From positions 248,001 to 312,000 of the forward strand of contig NC_012966.1 in NCBI RefSeq assembly GCF_000027005.1: a DNA stretch of 64,000 nucleotides, given 5' to 3'. Every line of letters begins with the position of its first letter. Positions within the stretch are counted from its first letter, which is position 1. This DNA is from Komagataella phaffii GS115. Taxonomy: Eukaryota; Ascomycota; Pichiomycetes; Pichiales; Pichiaceae. The notes beneath the pieces are model-generated. The model searched no databases. It saw nothing but the letters and a program-made list of their open reading frames with translations, and was not told where the DNA came from. The position numbers were made by a program, and so were the translations under genes. Positions 49,197-58,051 of this stretch are shown here, in pieces.

Positions 49197-49427
49197 CTAG
49201 TACCAAATGGAAAAGTACACACCACCAACTGGGTTGGTGGTGACAGTCAGAGATCCAGAACCATTGCAGGCAGTTTCCAGACTCTGCTGAGTCACTTTCG
49301 TGTTCAATGAAAGTAAATGGAAGTAAATCCCTTACAAATTGTCCAATTGAGAAATAACATCTTCAAACTGCTGTTCGCATTTGCCGAGAAAAAGCTTCCC
49401 TATTTGGGTTCTATTCAAAGGAAAACA
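49197..49427 (-). pseudogene. Possible decayed coding segment, family unknown
   Basis: One minus-strand frame reads CFPLNRTQIGKLFLGKCEQQ and continues FEDVISQLDNL, then a stop at about 49337, then further protein-like sequence ending TACNGSGSLTVTTNPVGGVY and FSIWY before TAG at 49197-49199. The composition (Thr/Ser/Gly, a Cys, alternating hydrophobics) looks more like a secreted or wall protein than random DNA. A 54-nt intron with a GTAAGG donor could skip the inner stop, but the acceptor would be poor. No ATG or upstream exon was found. This lies in the 1.3 kb spacer between HOM3 and the wall-protein gene. Could be a relic, a small spliced gene, or chance. Confidence 0.3.
49220..49242. repeat. 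Perfect 10-bp inverted repeat with 3-nt loop
   Basis: CACCACCAAC, loop TGG, GTTGGTGGTG. It falls inside the decayed coding-like segment, where on the minus strand it encodes VTTNPVGG, so it may reflect codon content rather than a selected hairpin. Confidence 0.7.
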
Positions 49428-49590
49428 TCAATGCCTGATTTACCCTGGCAATGATGTGTTCTTATGTATGATCTTATGCACACCCCTGTCCAGAAAGATC
49501 CACAAAAATCCTATTCCATTCTGGGTCGAACCTAATCCCAAGCCATCCAAAAATGGCTAATAAGAGATTTAAAAATAGTAGATATCACGG

Positions 49591-49598
49591 TATATAAA
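49591..49598 (+). promoter_or_regulatory. TATA box of wall-protein gene
   Basis: TATATAAA, 57 bp upstream of the ATG at 49655. Just downstream, 49601-49622 forms a perfect 8-bp inverted repeat (GCCAATTA, 6-nt loop, TAATTGGC) that would lie in or near the 5' leader. Confidence 0.6.
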
Positions 49599-49654
49599 CA
49601 GCCAATTAGTCCTTTAATTGGCTTGAAGATAATTAATATAACTACCGTTCAATA

Positions 49655-50884
49655 ATGCTAACCAAGGTTATTTCACTCGCTATTTTAACTGCTTCAGCCT
49701 TTGCTGATTCTGGAGAGTTCACTCTTTGGAACTTGTCACCCGGTGACCCTTACGACTCAACTTTCTGGGGGGTATCTGAAGGTTTAATCGTCCCTGTAGA
49801 ACCTGGTGTGACTTTTGTTATCACTGATGACCTACAGCTTAAGACTACTGATGATCAATTCGTTACTGTTGGTGAGGACTCCGCTCTAGGTTTAGGAGCT
49901 GAAGGTTCGGTAGAATTCAGCATCATCAACGAGGATGGCATTACCTCTCTTTACTACAACGGTGAGCTTGTTACTGCTTACATTTGTGAGGGTGCAGAAC
50001 CCCAGATTTATCTCACAGGTTCAGAGGAGGACCCCGAATGTGTTTCTTACACTGTCGCTGTGATAGGCGTAGACGGCGAAGCCCCACCAACTTTCCCAGA
50101 GGAAGACGACGAGACAACAACAACCGATGATCCAACCGATGAGCCAACCGATGAGCCAACTGATGAGCCAACTGATGAGCCAACTGATGAGCCAACCGAT
50201 GAGCCAACTGATGAGCCAACCGATGAGCCAACTGATGAACCAACTGATGAGCCAACTGATGAGCCAACTGATGAGCCAACCGATGAGCCAACTGATGAGC
50301 CAACCGATGAGCCAACCGATGAGCCAACTGAAGAGCCAACTGAAGAGCCAACTGAAGAGCCAACCGATGAACCAACTCCACCTCCTCCTCATTGGGGAAA
50401 TGAAACTGTAACTGCTACTAAGACTGAGTATGAAACTACAAAAGTTACTATCACTTCCTGTGAGGAAACCAAATGCTATGAGACTACTTCTGATGCTTGG
50501 GTTTCTACTTGCACCACAGAAATTGGCGGAAAGGTAACTAAAATTGTTACTTGGTGCCCAATCCCATCTACTCCAGGTCCTAAACCACCTAAGCCTACCA
50601 AGCCAACCGAAACTAAGCCAACCACTGTTCCTGCACCAACCACTAAGAAGCCAGAAACACCAACTACTAAGAAGCCAGAAACGCCAGCCCCTGAGAAGCC
50701 AGAAAAGACAACCACTGTTATTCCTCCACCAACCACTGAGAAGCCATCCACTTTGTCTACCAGTAGTGTTACTGGAAGTGTTACCATTCCAACTATAACT
50801 GCCACTGGCGGTGCTGGTTCCAATTTCAACTTGGGTGGATTAACCGTCGGAGTTGCTGGTATTGCAATGGCTTTGTTTGTGTAA
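49655..50884 (+). CDS. GPI-anchored cell-wall protein with PTDE tandem repeats
   Basis: 409 residues. Signal peptide MLTKVISLAILTASAFA (cut near 17). The N-terminal domain (about 18-145) is not recognised and is rich in Asp, Glu, Gly and Thr with few Cys. About 20 repeats of PTDE/PTEE at about 157-240 follow, then a Cys-containing module VTITSCEETKCYETTSDAW...CTTEIGGKVTKIVTWCP (about 270-308) of the type seen in yeast flocculins and wall proteins, a Pro/Thr/Lys-rich stalk, and a GPI signal (TGGAGSNFNLGG then LTVGVAGIAMALFV, omega site probably among the G/S/N). It is thus an O-glycosylated wall or adhesin-like protein. Preceded by a TATA box, so probably inducible. The specific role is unknown. 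Confidence 0.88.
   Translation: MLTKVISLAILTASAFADSGEFTLWNLSPGDPYDSTFWGVSEGLIVPVEPGVTFVITDDLQLKTTDDQFVTVGEDSALGLGAEGSVEFSIINEDGITSLYYNGELVTAYICEGAEPQIYLTGSEEDPECVSYTVAVIGVDGEAPPTFPEEDDETTTTDDPTDEPTDEPTDEPTDEPTDEPTDEPTDEPTDEPTDEPTDEPTDEPTDEPTDEPTDEPTDEPTDEPTEEPTEEPTEEPTDEPTPPPPHWGNETVTATKTEYETTKVTITSCEETKCYETTSDAWVSTCTTEIGGKVTKIVTWCPIPSTPGPKPPKPTKPTETKPTTVPAPTTKKPETPTTKKPETPAPEKPEKTTTVIPPPTTEKPSTLSTSSVTGSVTIPTITATGGAGSNFNLGGLTVGVAGIAMALFV
50124..50379 (+). repeat. 12-bp tandem repeat (about 21 units) inside wall-protein gene
   Basis: Tandem GATGAGCCAACY units encoding Asp/Glu-Glu-Pro-Thr. Units vary mainly at the third-position C/T of ACC/ACT and GAT/GAA, five units per 60 bp line. The unit is a multiple of three, so number changes keep frame; copy-number variation between strains is expected. 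Confidence 0.97.
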
Positions 50885-52185
50885 ATTGCTTATTATTAAC
50901 ACTGTATTCTATTGTTTCTCATTGTAGCCACATTGCACAGCTCTGTTCTTATTATTGCCAATCTGAAAGTTAAGCCTAAGTCCGTTTTTAAGCTATTGAT
51001 GTACAACATCTTTCACGTGATACAGATGCTGTCTGCCCATGCATGCCTAAATCTAATCCCTAATATACTACATTTCGCTTATTTTACCCTCACTACTTCT
51101 CCTAGATTATCGGTGAATAAAATGCTGCGGCTAGATAAAATCCGCCAATCTGCTAACACTGACTATTTTGGCTAGGTTCGTCTGTGTTTATCTTTAACCA
51201 GGTTATTGTTCATCTGTGTTATTTTTGTATTGTGTTTTGCACCATGCGCGTCATTGCGCATACCAAGCATTGAGTAACAAAGAGAGATTCAATCATGAAC
51301 AATAAGCAAAACCTAGTTACAATAAGGGAGTAGTATAACAGCTTATGCGTTATGCATTAATCGACTAAAAACTCAGCAAACCATATATTATGTAGAATAC
51401 GACAGCTCCATTCTCTGCTAGTTGACCAGTTTTCGCAAACAAGATACATAGTACATATGAATCTCTGAAGCTCCTTAGCTTTGTATAGTATCGGCCGACT
51501 CTAAATATTTTGACCTCCATGACCAAAATCTACTTCCTCCACTTCAGCTGGGAACGCTTTAACATTTGCTTTACAATATACTTTCATATGTCACCACTAG
51601 TGGCCAAAAGCAAAGGCCAGAGACGGGAATTATTAGGAAGAACGTCCTATTGTTAATTGAAAGCTCTGTAAATTTCATCTTTAGCGAAGATGAGTAAGCT
51701 CATACTTGCGAAATGAACCCAGTTTCGTCAATGTCTTTTTGATTTAACAAGAGTAAGTAATGGTTCTTTATTCGTTGCCTTATTACTGATGTGGGAATTA
51801 AAAGTTTCACTGATGATAGACCTAAAGAGCATAGCAAACTCTTCTGAAGTTTAACAACGATACCAGTTCGTTGTCTAATAAAACAGCTTAAACTACAAAG
51901 GTCCAGCAGCTTCAATGTGATGAAGTTTTTTGCTCCTGCCCTCTCCCCCCTCGTAATCTTAGAACATACGCTTTACTGGTAAACGATCTTCAAGTTGTCT
52001 CAAAATTCATCCATTGATGTAGTTGAAAAAGTTGACCTTCTAAGATCTCAAAAACCTAAGTACTTCATTTGAATATAACTCTGCACCTAAATTTACACCT
52101 AACTCTCTATCTAGGCTCTAGATTTGATAGATTCTATAGCCTTTGGTTTGTTATAGTGTTCACCAACTGGATGTCCTAACGAAAT
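50885..52185. other. 1.3 kb spacer without supported genes
   Basis: Holds the 3' end of the wall-protein gene and the upstream side of tRNA-Val. AT-rich, several short frames under 90 codons on both strands, none with protein-like composition or a recognised domain. A small ATGCGC/GCGCAT inverted pair lies at 51244-51261. No LTR ends or other mobile-element signature was identified by eye. Confidence 0.45.
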
Positions 52186-52259
52186 GGTTCTGTGGTCTAG
52201 TTGGTTATGGCATATGCTTAACACGCATAACGTCCCCAGTTCGATCCTGGGCAGAATCA
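52186..52259 (+). tRNA. tRNA-Val (AAC)
   Basis: 74-nt intronless cloverleaf: acceptor stem GGTTCTG with CAGAATC plus discriminator A, anticodon stem TATGC/GCATA around the loop TTAACAC (anticodon AAC at 52220-52222), and T-arm CCCCAGTTCGATCCTGGG. Matches the yeast tRNA-Val(AAC) pattern. A T6 Pol III terminator follows at 52263-52268. It marks the distal border of the AOX2 promoter region. Confidence 0.97.
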
Positions 52260-52262
52260 TTA

Positions 52263-52268
52263 TTTTTT
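52263..52268 (+). terminator. RNA polymerase III terminator of tRNA-Val
   Basis: Six T residues starting 4 nt after the tRNA 3' end; a second T7 run follows at about 52279-52285. Confidence 0.85.
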
Positions 52269-52269
52269 G

Positions 52270-53801
52270 ACCGAATTCTTTTTTTCAGACCATATGACCG
52301 GTCCATCTTCTACGGGGGGATTATCTATGCTTTGACCTCTATCTTGATTCTTTTATGATTCAAATCACTTTTACGTTATTTATTACTTACTGGTTATTTA
52401 CTTAGCGCCTTTTCTGAAAAACATTTACTAAAAATCATACATCGGCACTCTCAAACACGACAGATTGTGATCAAGAAGCAGAGACAATCACCACTAAGGT
52501 TGCACATTTGAGCCAGTAGGCTCCTAATAGAGGTTCGATACTTATTTTGATAATACGACATATTGTCTTACCTCTGAATGTGTCAATACTCTCTCGTTCT
52601 TCGTCTCGTCAGCTAAAAATATAACACTTCGAGTAAGATACGCCCAATTGAAGGCTACGAGATACCAGACTATCACTAGTAGAACTTTGACATCTGCTAA
52701 AGCAGATCAAATATCCATTTATCCAGAATCAATTACCTTCCTTTAGCTTGTCGAAGGCATGAAAAAGCTACATGAAAATCCCCATCCTTGAAGTTTTGTC
52801 AGCTTAAAGGACTCCATTTCCTAAAATTTCAAGCAGTCCTCTCAACTAAATTTTTTTCCATTCCTCTGCACCCAGCCCTCTTCATCAACCGTCCAGCCTT
52901 CTCAAAAGTCCAATGTAAGTAGCCTGCAAATTCAGGTTACAACCCCTCAATTTTCCATCCAAGGGCGATCCTTACAAAGTTAATATCGAACAGCAGAGAC
53001 TAAGCGAGTCATCATCACCACCCAACGATGGTGAAAAACTTTAAGCATAGATTGATGGAGGGTGTATGGCACTTGGCGGCTGCATTAGAGTTTGAAACTA
53101 TGGGGTAATACATCACATCCGGAACTGATCCGACTCCGAGATCATATGCAAAGCACGTGATGTACCCCGTAAACTGCTCGGATTATCGTTGCAATTCATC
53201 GTCTTAAACAGTACAAGAAACTTTATTCATGGGTCATTGGACTCTGATGAGGGGCACATTTCCCCAATGATTTTTTGGGAAAGAAAGCCGTAAGAGGACA
53301 GTTAAGCGAAAGAGACAAGACAACGAACAGCAAAAGTGACAGCTGTCAGCTACCTAGTGGACAGTTGGGAGTTTCCAATTGGTTGGTTTTGAATTTTTAC
53401 CCATGTTGAGTTGTCCTTGCTTCTCCTTGCAAACAATGCAAGTTGATAAGACATCACCTTCCAAGATAGGCTATTTTTGTCGCATAAATTTTTGTCTCGG
53501 AGTGAAAACCCCTTTTATGTGAACAGATTACAGAAGCGTCCTACCCTTCACCGGTTGAGATGGGGAGAAAATTAAGCGATGAGGAGACGATTATTGGTAT
53601 AAAAGAAGCAACCAAAATCCCTTATTGTCCTTTTCTGATCAGCATCAAAGAATATTGTCTTAAAACGGGCTTTTAACTACATTGTTCTTACACATTGCAA
53701 ACCTCTTCCTTCTATTTCGGATCAACTGTATTGACTACATTGATCTTTTTTAACGAAGTTTACGACTTACTAAATCCCCACAAACAAATCAACTGAGAAA
53801 A
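52270..53801 (+). promoter_or_regulatory. AOX2 promoter and leader
   Basis: 1.5 kb between tRNA-Val and AOX2 with no supported gene. From memory, the proximal 400 bp agree with the published AOX2 promoter, not AOX1. TATA box TATAAAAG at 53598-53605, 197 bp upstream of the ATG. Several matches to the Mxr1 core CYCCNY occur, e.g. CCCCTT at about 53511, CCCCGT at about 53165 and CCCCAC near 53777. A CACGTG at 53154-53159 lies in one arm of an interrupted inverted repeat (53102-53168). Methanol-induced, glucose-repressed expression is known for this gene, with a lower output than AOX1. Which of these sites are used is inferred. Confidence 0.85.
53102..53168. repeat. Interrupted inverted repeat in AOX2 promoter
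   Basis: GGGGTA-ata-CATCAC (53102-53116) is the reverse complement of GTGATGTACCCC (53157-53168) apart from a 3-nt insertion. The 40-bp interval contains spaced CCG/CGG triplets (ATCCGGAACTGATCCGACTC) and the CACGTG overlaps the right arm. About 634-700 bp upstream of the ATG. The layout suggests a regulator-binding region but is not proof of one. Confidence 0.7.
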
Positions 53802-55793
53802 ATGGCCATTCCTGAAGAATTCGATATTCTTGTCCTGGGTGGTGGATCCAGTGGATCCTGTATTGCCGGAAGATTGGCCAACTTGGACCACTCCTTGAAA
53901 GTTGGTCTTATCGAGGCTGGTGAGAACAATCTTAACAACCCATGGGTCTACCTTCCAGGTATTTACCCAAGAAACATGAAGTTGGACTCCAAAACTGCTT
54001 CTTTCTACACCTCCAACCCTTCTCCTCATTTGAATGGTAGAAGAGCTATTGTCCCATGTGCCAACATCTTGGGTGGTGGTTCTTCGATCAACTTCATGAT
54101 GTACACCAGAGGTTCCGCTTCTGATTACGATGACTTTGAAGCTGAGGGATGGAAGACCAAGGATTTGCTTCCTTTGATGAAGAAGACTGAGACTTACCAA
54201 AGAGCTTGCAACAACCCTGAAATTCACGGTTTTGAAGGTCCAATCAAGGTTTCTTTCGGTAACTACACTTACCCAGTTTGTCAAGACTTCTTGAGAGCAA
54301 CTGAATCCCAAGGTATTCCATACGTTGACGACTTGGAAGACTTGGTGACTGCTCATGGTGCTGAACACTGGCTGAAATGGATCAACAGAGACACTGGTCG
54401 TCGTTCCGACTCTGCTCATGCCTTCGTTCATTCTACGATGAGAAACCACGACAATCTGTACTTGATCTGCAACACCAAAGTTGACAAGATTATTGTTGAA
54501 GACGGAAGAGCTGCTGCTGTCAGAACCGTTCCAAGTAAACCTTTGAACGCAAAGAAGCCAACTCACAAGGTTTATCGTGCTAGAAAGCAAATCGTTTTGT
54601 CTTGTGGTACCATCTCTTCTCCTCTGGTTCTGCAAAGATCCGGTTTTGGTGACCCAATCAAATTGAGAGCCGCTGGTGTTAAGCCTTTGGTCAACTTGCC
54701 AGGTGTTGGAAGAAACTTCCAAGACCACTACTGCTTCTTCTCTCCTTACAGAATTAAGCCCCAATACGAGTCTTTCGATGACTTCGTACGTGGTGACGCT
54801 AACATTCAAAAGAAGGTATTCGACCAATGGTACGCTAACGGTACTGGTCCATTGGCCACCAACGGTATTGAAGCCGGTGTCAAGATTAGACCAACTCCAG
54901 AAGAATTATCTCAGATGGACGAGTCCTTCCAAGAGGGTTACAGAGAGTACTTCGAAGACAAACCAGACAAGCCAGTTATGCACTATTCCATCATTGCTGG
55001 TTTCTTCGGTGACCACACCAAGATTCCACCTGGAAAGTACATGACCATGTTCCACTTCTTGGAGTACCCATTCTCCAGAGGTTCTATCCACATCACCTCT
55101 CCAGACCCATACGCAACTCCAGACTTTGACCCAGGTTTCATGAACGATGAAAGAGACATGGCTCCTATGGTCTGGTCTTACAAGAAGTCCAGAGAGACTG
55201 CCAGAAAAATGGACCACTTTGCTGGTGAGGTTACTTCCCACCACCCTCTGTTCCCATACTCATCCGAGGCCAGAGCTTACGAGATGGATTTGGAGACCTC
55301 CAACGCCTACGGTGGACCACTGAACTTGACTGCTGGTCTTGCTCACGGTTCTTGGACTCAGCCTTTGAAGAAGCCTGCTGGAAGAAACGAAGGACATGTT
55401 ACTTCCAACCAAGTCGAGCTTCATCCAGACATTGAGTACGATGAGGAGGATGATAAGGCCATTGAGAACTACATTCGTGAGCACACTGAGACCACATGGC
55501 ACTGTCTGGGAACCTGTTCCATTGGTCCAAGAGAGGGTTCCAAGATCGTCAAATGGGGTGGTGTTTTGGATCACAGATCTAACGTTTACGGAGTCAAGGG
55601 CCTGAAGGTTGGTGACTTGTCCGTCTGTCCAGACAATGTTGGTTGTAACACCTACACCACCGCTCTTTTGATCGGTGAAAAGACTGCCACCTTGGTTGGT
55701 GAAGACTTAGGATACACAGGTGAGGCCTTAGACATGACTGTACCTCAGTTCAAGTTGGGCACTTACGAGAAGACTGGTCTTGCTAGATTCTAG
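53802..55793 (+). CDS. AOX2: AOX2, peroxisomal alcohol (methanol) oxidase
   Basis: 663 residues. FAD-dependent GMC oxidase that oxidises methanol to formaldehyde with release of H2O2; homo-octamer in peroxisomes. ADP-binding motif GGGSSG at 13-18, GMC signatures ANILGGGSSINFMMYTRG and GTISSPLVLQRSG, active-site His in WHCLGTCSIG (about 567) and Asn in DNVGCNTYTTALL (about 616), and C-terminal ARF as PTS1. Compared with my memory of Aox1, it has the alternative residues ANIL for ANVL, FEAEGW for FQAEGW and NPEIHG for NPDIHG, and the promoter agrees with AOX2. Codon bias is very strong. Convergent with the phospholipase gene 134 bp away. Confidence 0.95.
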   Translation: MAIPEEFDILVLGGGSSGSCIAGRLANLDHSLKVGLIEAGENNLNNPWVYLPGIYPRNMKLDSKTASFYTSNPSPHLNGRRAIVPCANILGGGSSINFMMYTRGSASDYDDFEAEGWKTKDLLPLMKKTETYQRACNNPEIHGFEGPIKVSFGNYTYPVCQDFLRATESQGIPYVDDLEDLVTAHGAEHWLKWINRDTGRRSDSAHAFVHSTMRNHDNLYLICNTKVDKIIVEDGRAAAVRTVPSKPLNAKKPTHKVYRARKQIVLSCGTISSPLVLQRSGFGDPIKLRAAGVKPLVNLPGVGRNFQDHYCFFSPYRIKPQYESFDDFVRGDANIQKKVFDQWYANGTGPLATNGIEAGVKIRPTPEELSQMDESFQEGYREYFEDKPDKPVMHYSIIAGFFGDHTKIPPGKYMTMFHFLEYPFSRGSIHITSPDPYATPDFDPGFMNDERDMAPMVWSYKKSRETARKMDHFAGEVTSHHPLFPYSSEARAYEMDLETSNAYGGPLNLTAGLAHGSWTQPLKKPAGRNEGHVTSNQVELHPDIEYDEEDDKAIENYIREHTETTWHCLGTCSIGPREGSKIVKWGGVLDHRSNVYGVKGLKVGDLSVCPDNVGCNTYTTALLIGEKTATLVGEDLGYTGEALDMTVPQFKLGTYEKTGLARF

Positions 55794-55927
55794 TTTATGT
55801 TGTATCTATGAATATTTTTTTACATGGTGGATTTGTTCCAATCTAGTTGTTAGTTATTTGTCGTTATAGTCACTAATACAGTTACCATCGGAATCTTTTC
55901 ATTTCTTTTTATACGTACGTATATGTA

Positions 55928-57829
55928 CTAGATGAAGAATGCGACAAGGCCGACCAACAGCAATGGTGCTTGGTACCAAAGTTTGGAAGGTGCTACCGAA
56001 TTGGCCGATGATATTGAAGTGGAGTTGTCATTCTCCTCATTGGTTGCTCCAGTAGTGGTAAAATTAACGGGGATATCTTCGGTGGAAGTGTCAATATCAC
56101 CGTTCCAACAATAATTCTCAAAACATCTTCTACATTGCTCTGTTTGTGTTGCATTGGATCTCTCCTGCTGTCTACGAATGATTGCACATCCAACACAAGT
56201 ACGCCATTCTTCATCAATAGTCATGTTCAAACGAGACGACACTTCAAAACCGTTTTGGATCATTCCTCTCTTCTCGGATTCAGAGTAGTCTAACTTGAAA
56301 GTTGAAGTGTTACTCCAATACGAGAAAGGTCTATTGGCCAGATAAACAACCAGGGGAGGAATGTGATCCGTGCCTTCAACAATGTCTGTCAAATTTCTAG
56401 CATCACAACCAAAGAAGGTTGGCTTACTCGAAAGATTCAAGTTTAGGAAAGTGGTGGTATCAGGTACATAAGGGAACGTTGTTCCATTTGCTTGAGAAGA
56501 AAACTGTCTCATGTAGGTGTTGACTAATGATGAACCGTTTGGCCAAGAGAGGTCAGTGTCTGCACTGTTGTCAAACGCAAAGATGATATCAACGTCACGC
56601 TCCTTTTGAAGTAGAGGCTGCAGAGGGACGTTTTGGTTATCCTCTCCACCATCAACCAAGTAAAGGGTGTCATTTTCCGCAATGGCACCTACTCCTGCAT
56701 ACGTACTTTTGTAGAAAGGGTTGGGGGAATAGATAGCAATGTCGTCTTCGTCTTCGCTAAGTCCAGTCAGAAAATGCTCAATGATTTGGTAAATTGCTCC
56801 TGAAAGATCACTCGTATTCAGTTGCAGAATAAACTGATTAAACAACGAGGATGAAGTTCCCAGCACGAAACCAGTGTTGTCAAATCCAGCAATGCAACCA
56901 CGCTCATCATCTGCGTTATTTGGAACACCATTGGTAACGTTAGTACCAAGATATGTCAAATCAGTAAACCCGTACACTGAAGGATCCCATGAGCCCATCT
57001 CAAATGCGTTGAACTCGAAAACTGTCGAATTTAGAGAAATAATTTGACTCCCAGGAGTTCTTCCTACTGCAACATGGATAGGGAATGGGATCTCTTGATT
57101 AGTGAACTCGGGGAAACTCTGTAGCGTAGAGAACGTAAGTCCAGCACCAAAACTTGGGTAACTAGGGAAGAACTGTCTTGACAAAGCTCTACCCCAAGGA
57201 TCAGTCAAAGAATTTTCAAATCCGGCATCTTCCTTTTCATCCAACTGATCGGAAACATCGTCCCAGAATATTGAAGTTTCCAAGACATTCCATCCACCTG
57301 GATTGTAAAGTGGGTTCTCAAGATCCCAAATATCACCACCACTGAGGATATCCTCTATGGAAGTCCAATTGTTGAACACCACAGTTCCTAGCATCCAATT
57401 TCCACCGGAAAGTCCTGTAATATAAGTGGTAGACTCAATGAGTCCACCTAGACCATACTCCCATGCTCCAGTAGTTCTGTTATCCAGGGCAGATAGTTGA
57501 CCTGCACCGGACAACATGGCTCGGTAACCACCTCCTGAAAAGGCAACACCTATCGTGATAGAGTGGTCGGAAGATGACAGGAACTGCTCAACGTCAAAGT
57601 CAGAGAGGTTCGCATGGTTCAAAAAGTCTTTTAGATTTTCATCTGTGATCTTGTGTCGGGCTTCAACCCAATCTTGTTCTCTTTCGGATAGTGAGGAACC
57701 ATCTCGGATCAATGAGGAAACGTCGGGACACTCAACTTCTCCTGGAGCATATCCTCCAGTGGGAGACCATGCAGAAACAATTTCCAAGCCAAGAGCTATG
57801 AGTAAAGTTGCCACAATAGGAAGGGCCAT
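55928..57829 (-). CDS. Phospholipase B (lysophospholipase), secreted/GPI type, PLB1-3 family
   Basis: 633 residues from the ATG at 57829. Signal peptide MALPIVATLLIALGLEIVSA, start of mature protein WSPTGGYAPGEVECPD typical of fungal PLBs, catalytic serine in GVAFSGGGYRAMLSG then GLSGGNWMLG (lipase-type GxSGG), and catalytic Asp in LVDGGEDNQNVPLQPLL. Many Asn-x-Thr/Ser sites, a Cys-rich CVGCAIIRR...CRRCFENYCWNG module, and a C-terminal hydrophobic tail (LWYQAPLLLVGLVAFFI) consistent with a GPI anchor. Removes acyl chains from phospholipids in the periplasm or wall. Near HRD1/HTZ1 as PLB3 is in S. cerevisiae, so PLB3 is the likeliest orthologue. Confidence 0.93.
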   Translation of the reverse strand: MALPIVATLLIALGLEIVSAWSPTGGYAPGEVECPDVSSLIRDGSSLSEREQDWVEARHKITDENLKDFLNHANLSDFDVEQFLSSSDHSITIGVAFSGGGYRAMLSGAGQLSALDNRTTGAWEYGLGGLIESTTYITGLSGGNWMLGTVVFNNWTSIEDILSGGDIWDLENPLYNPGGWNVLETSIFWDDVSDQLDEKEDAGFENSLTDPWGRALSRQFFPSYPSFGAGLTFSTLQSFPEFTNQEIPFPIHVAVGRTPGSQIISLNSTVFEFNAFEMGSWDPSVYGFTDLTYLGTNVTNGVPNNADDERGCIAGFDNTGFVLGTSSSLFNQFILQLNTSDLSGAIYQIIEHFLTGLSEDEDDIAIYSPNPFYKSTYAGVGAIAENDTLYLVDGGEDNQNVPLQPLLQKERDVDIIFAFDNSADTDLSWPNGSSLVNTYMRQFSSQANGTTFPYVPDTTTFLNLNLSSKPTFFGCDARNLTDIVEGTDHIPPLVVYLANRPFSYWSNTSTFKLDYSESEKRGMIQNGFEVSSRLNMTIDEEWRTCVGCAIIRRQQERSNATQTEQCRRCFENYCWNGDIDTSTEDIPVNFTTTGATNEENDNSTSISSANSVAPSKLWYQAPLLLVGLVAFFI

Positions 57830-58051
57830 CTTCAAGTGTTAAGAATGTTAAGAATGCTTAGATGGGCAGACTGCACCCATTTATTCCCTGCAGGAGTTGG
57901 CATTGGAGGGGGGTCCCGAAATTTCAGTCACTTCGCCTATTCAGAATCAGCTAAGCAAGTGACCCTGAATCGCGCGACTGATGGACAAAAAAAGAAGCTG
58001 TGCATTGTGAGGCATAATTATTCCTTAGGGCAGGTTAGGAAAGCTGACCTC

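Noticed and set aside
50013..50411. Three long repetitive open frames in other frames of the wall-protein repeat
   Set aside because: A 12-bp repeat keeps every frame open. The LAHQ-, WLIS- and MSQP-type repeats are translation artefacts.
50885..52185. LTR or other transposon remnant near tRNA-Val
   Set aside because: Yeast LTRs often sit beside tRNA genes, but I found no TG...CA ends with flanking duplication, primer-binding site or polyprotein fragment.
53760..54827. 355-codon open frame antisense to AOX2 (and a 112-codon one at 54906-55244)
   Set aside because: By-products of extreme codon bias on the coding strand. Low-complexity V/S/L composition and no family resemblance.
53802..55793. 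Calling the alcohol oxidase AOX1
   Set aside because: The upstream DNA and several codons fit my memory of AOX2, and residues such as ANIL and NPEIHG differ from the Aox1 sequence as I recall it. A direct alignment would settle it.
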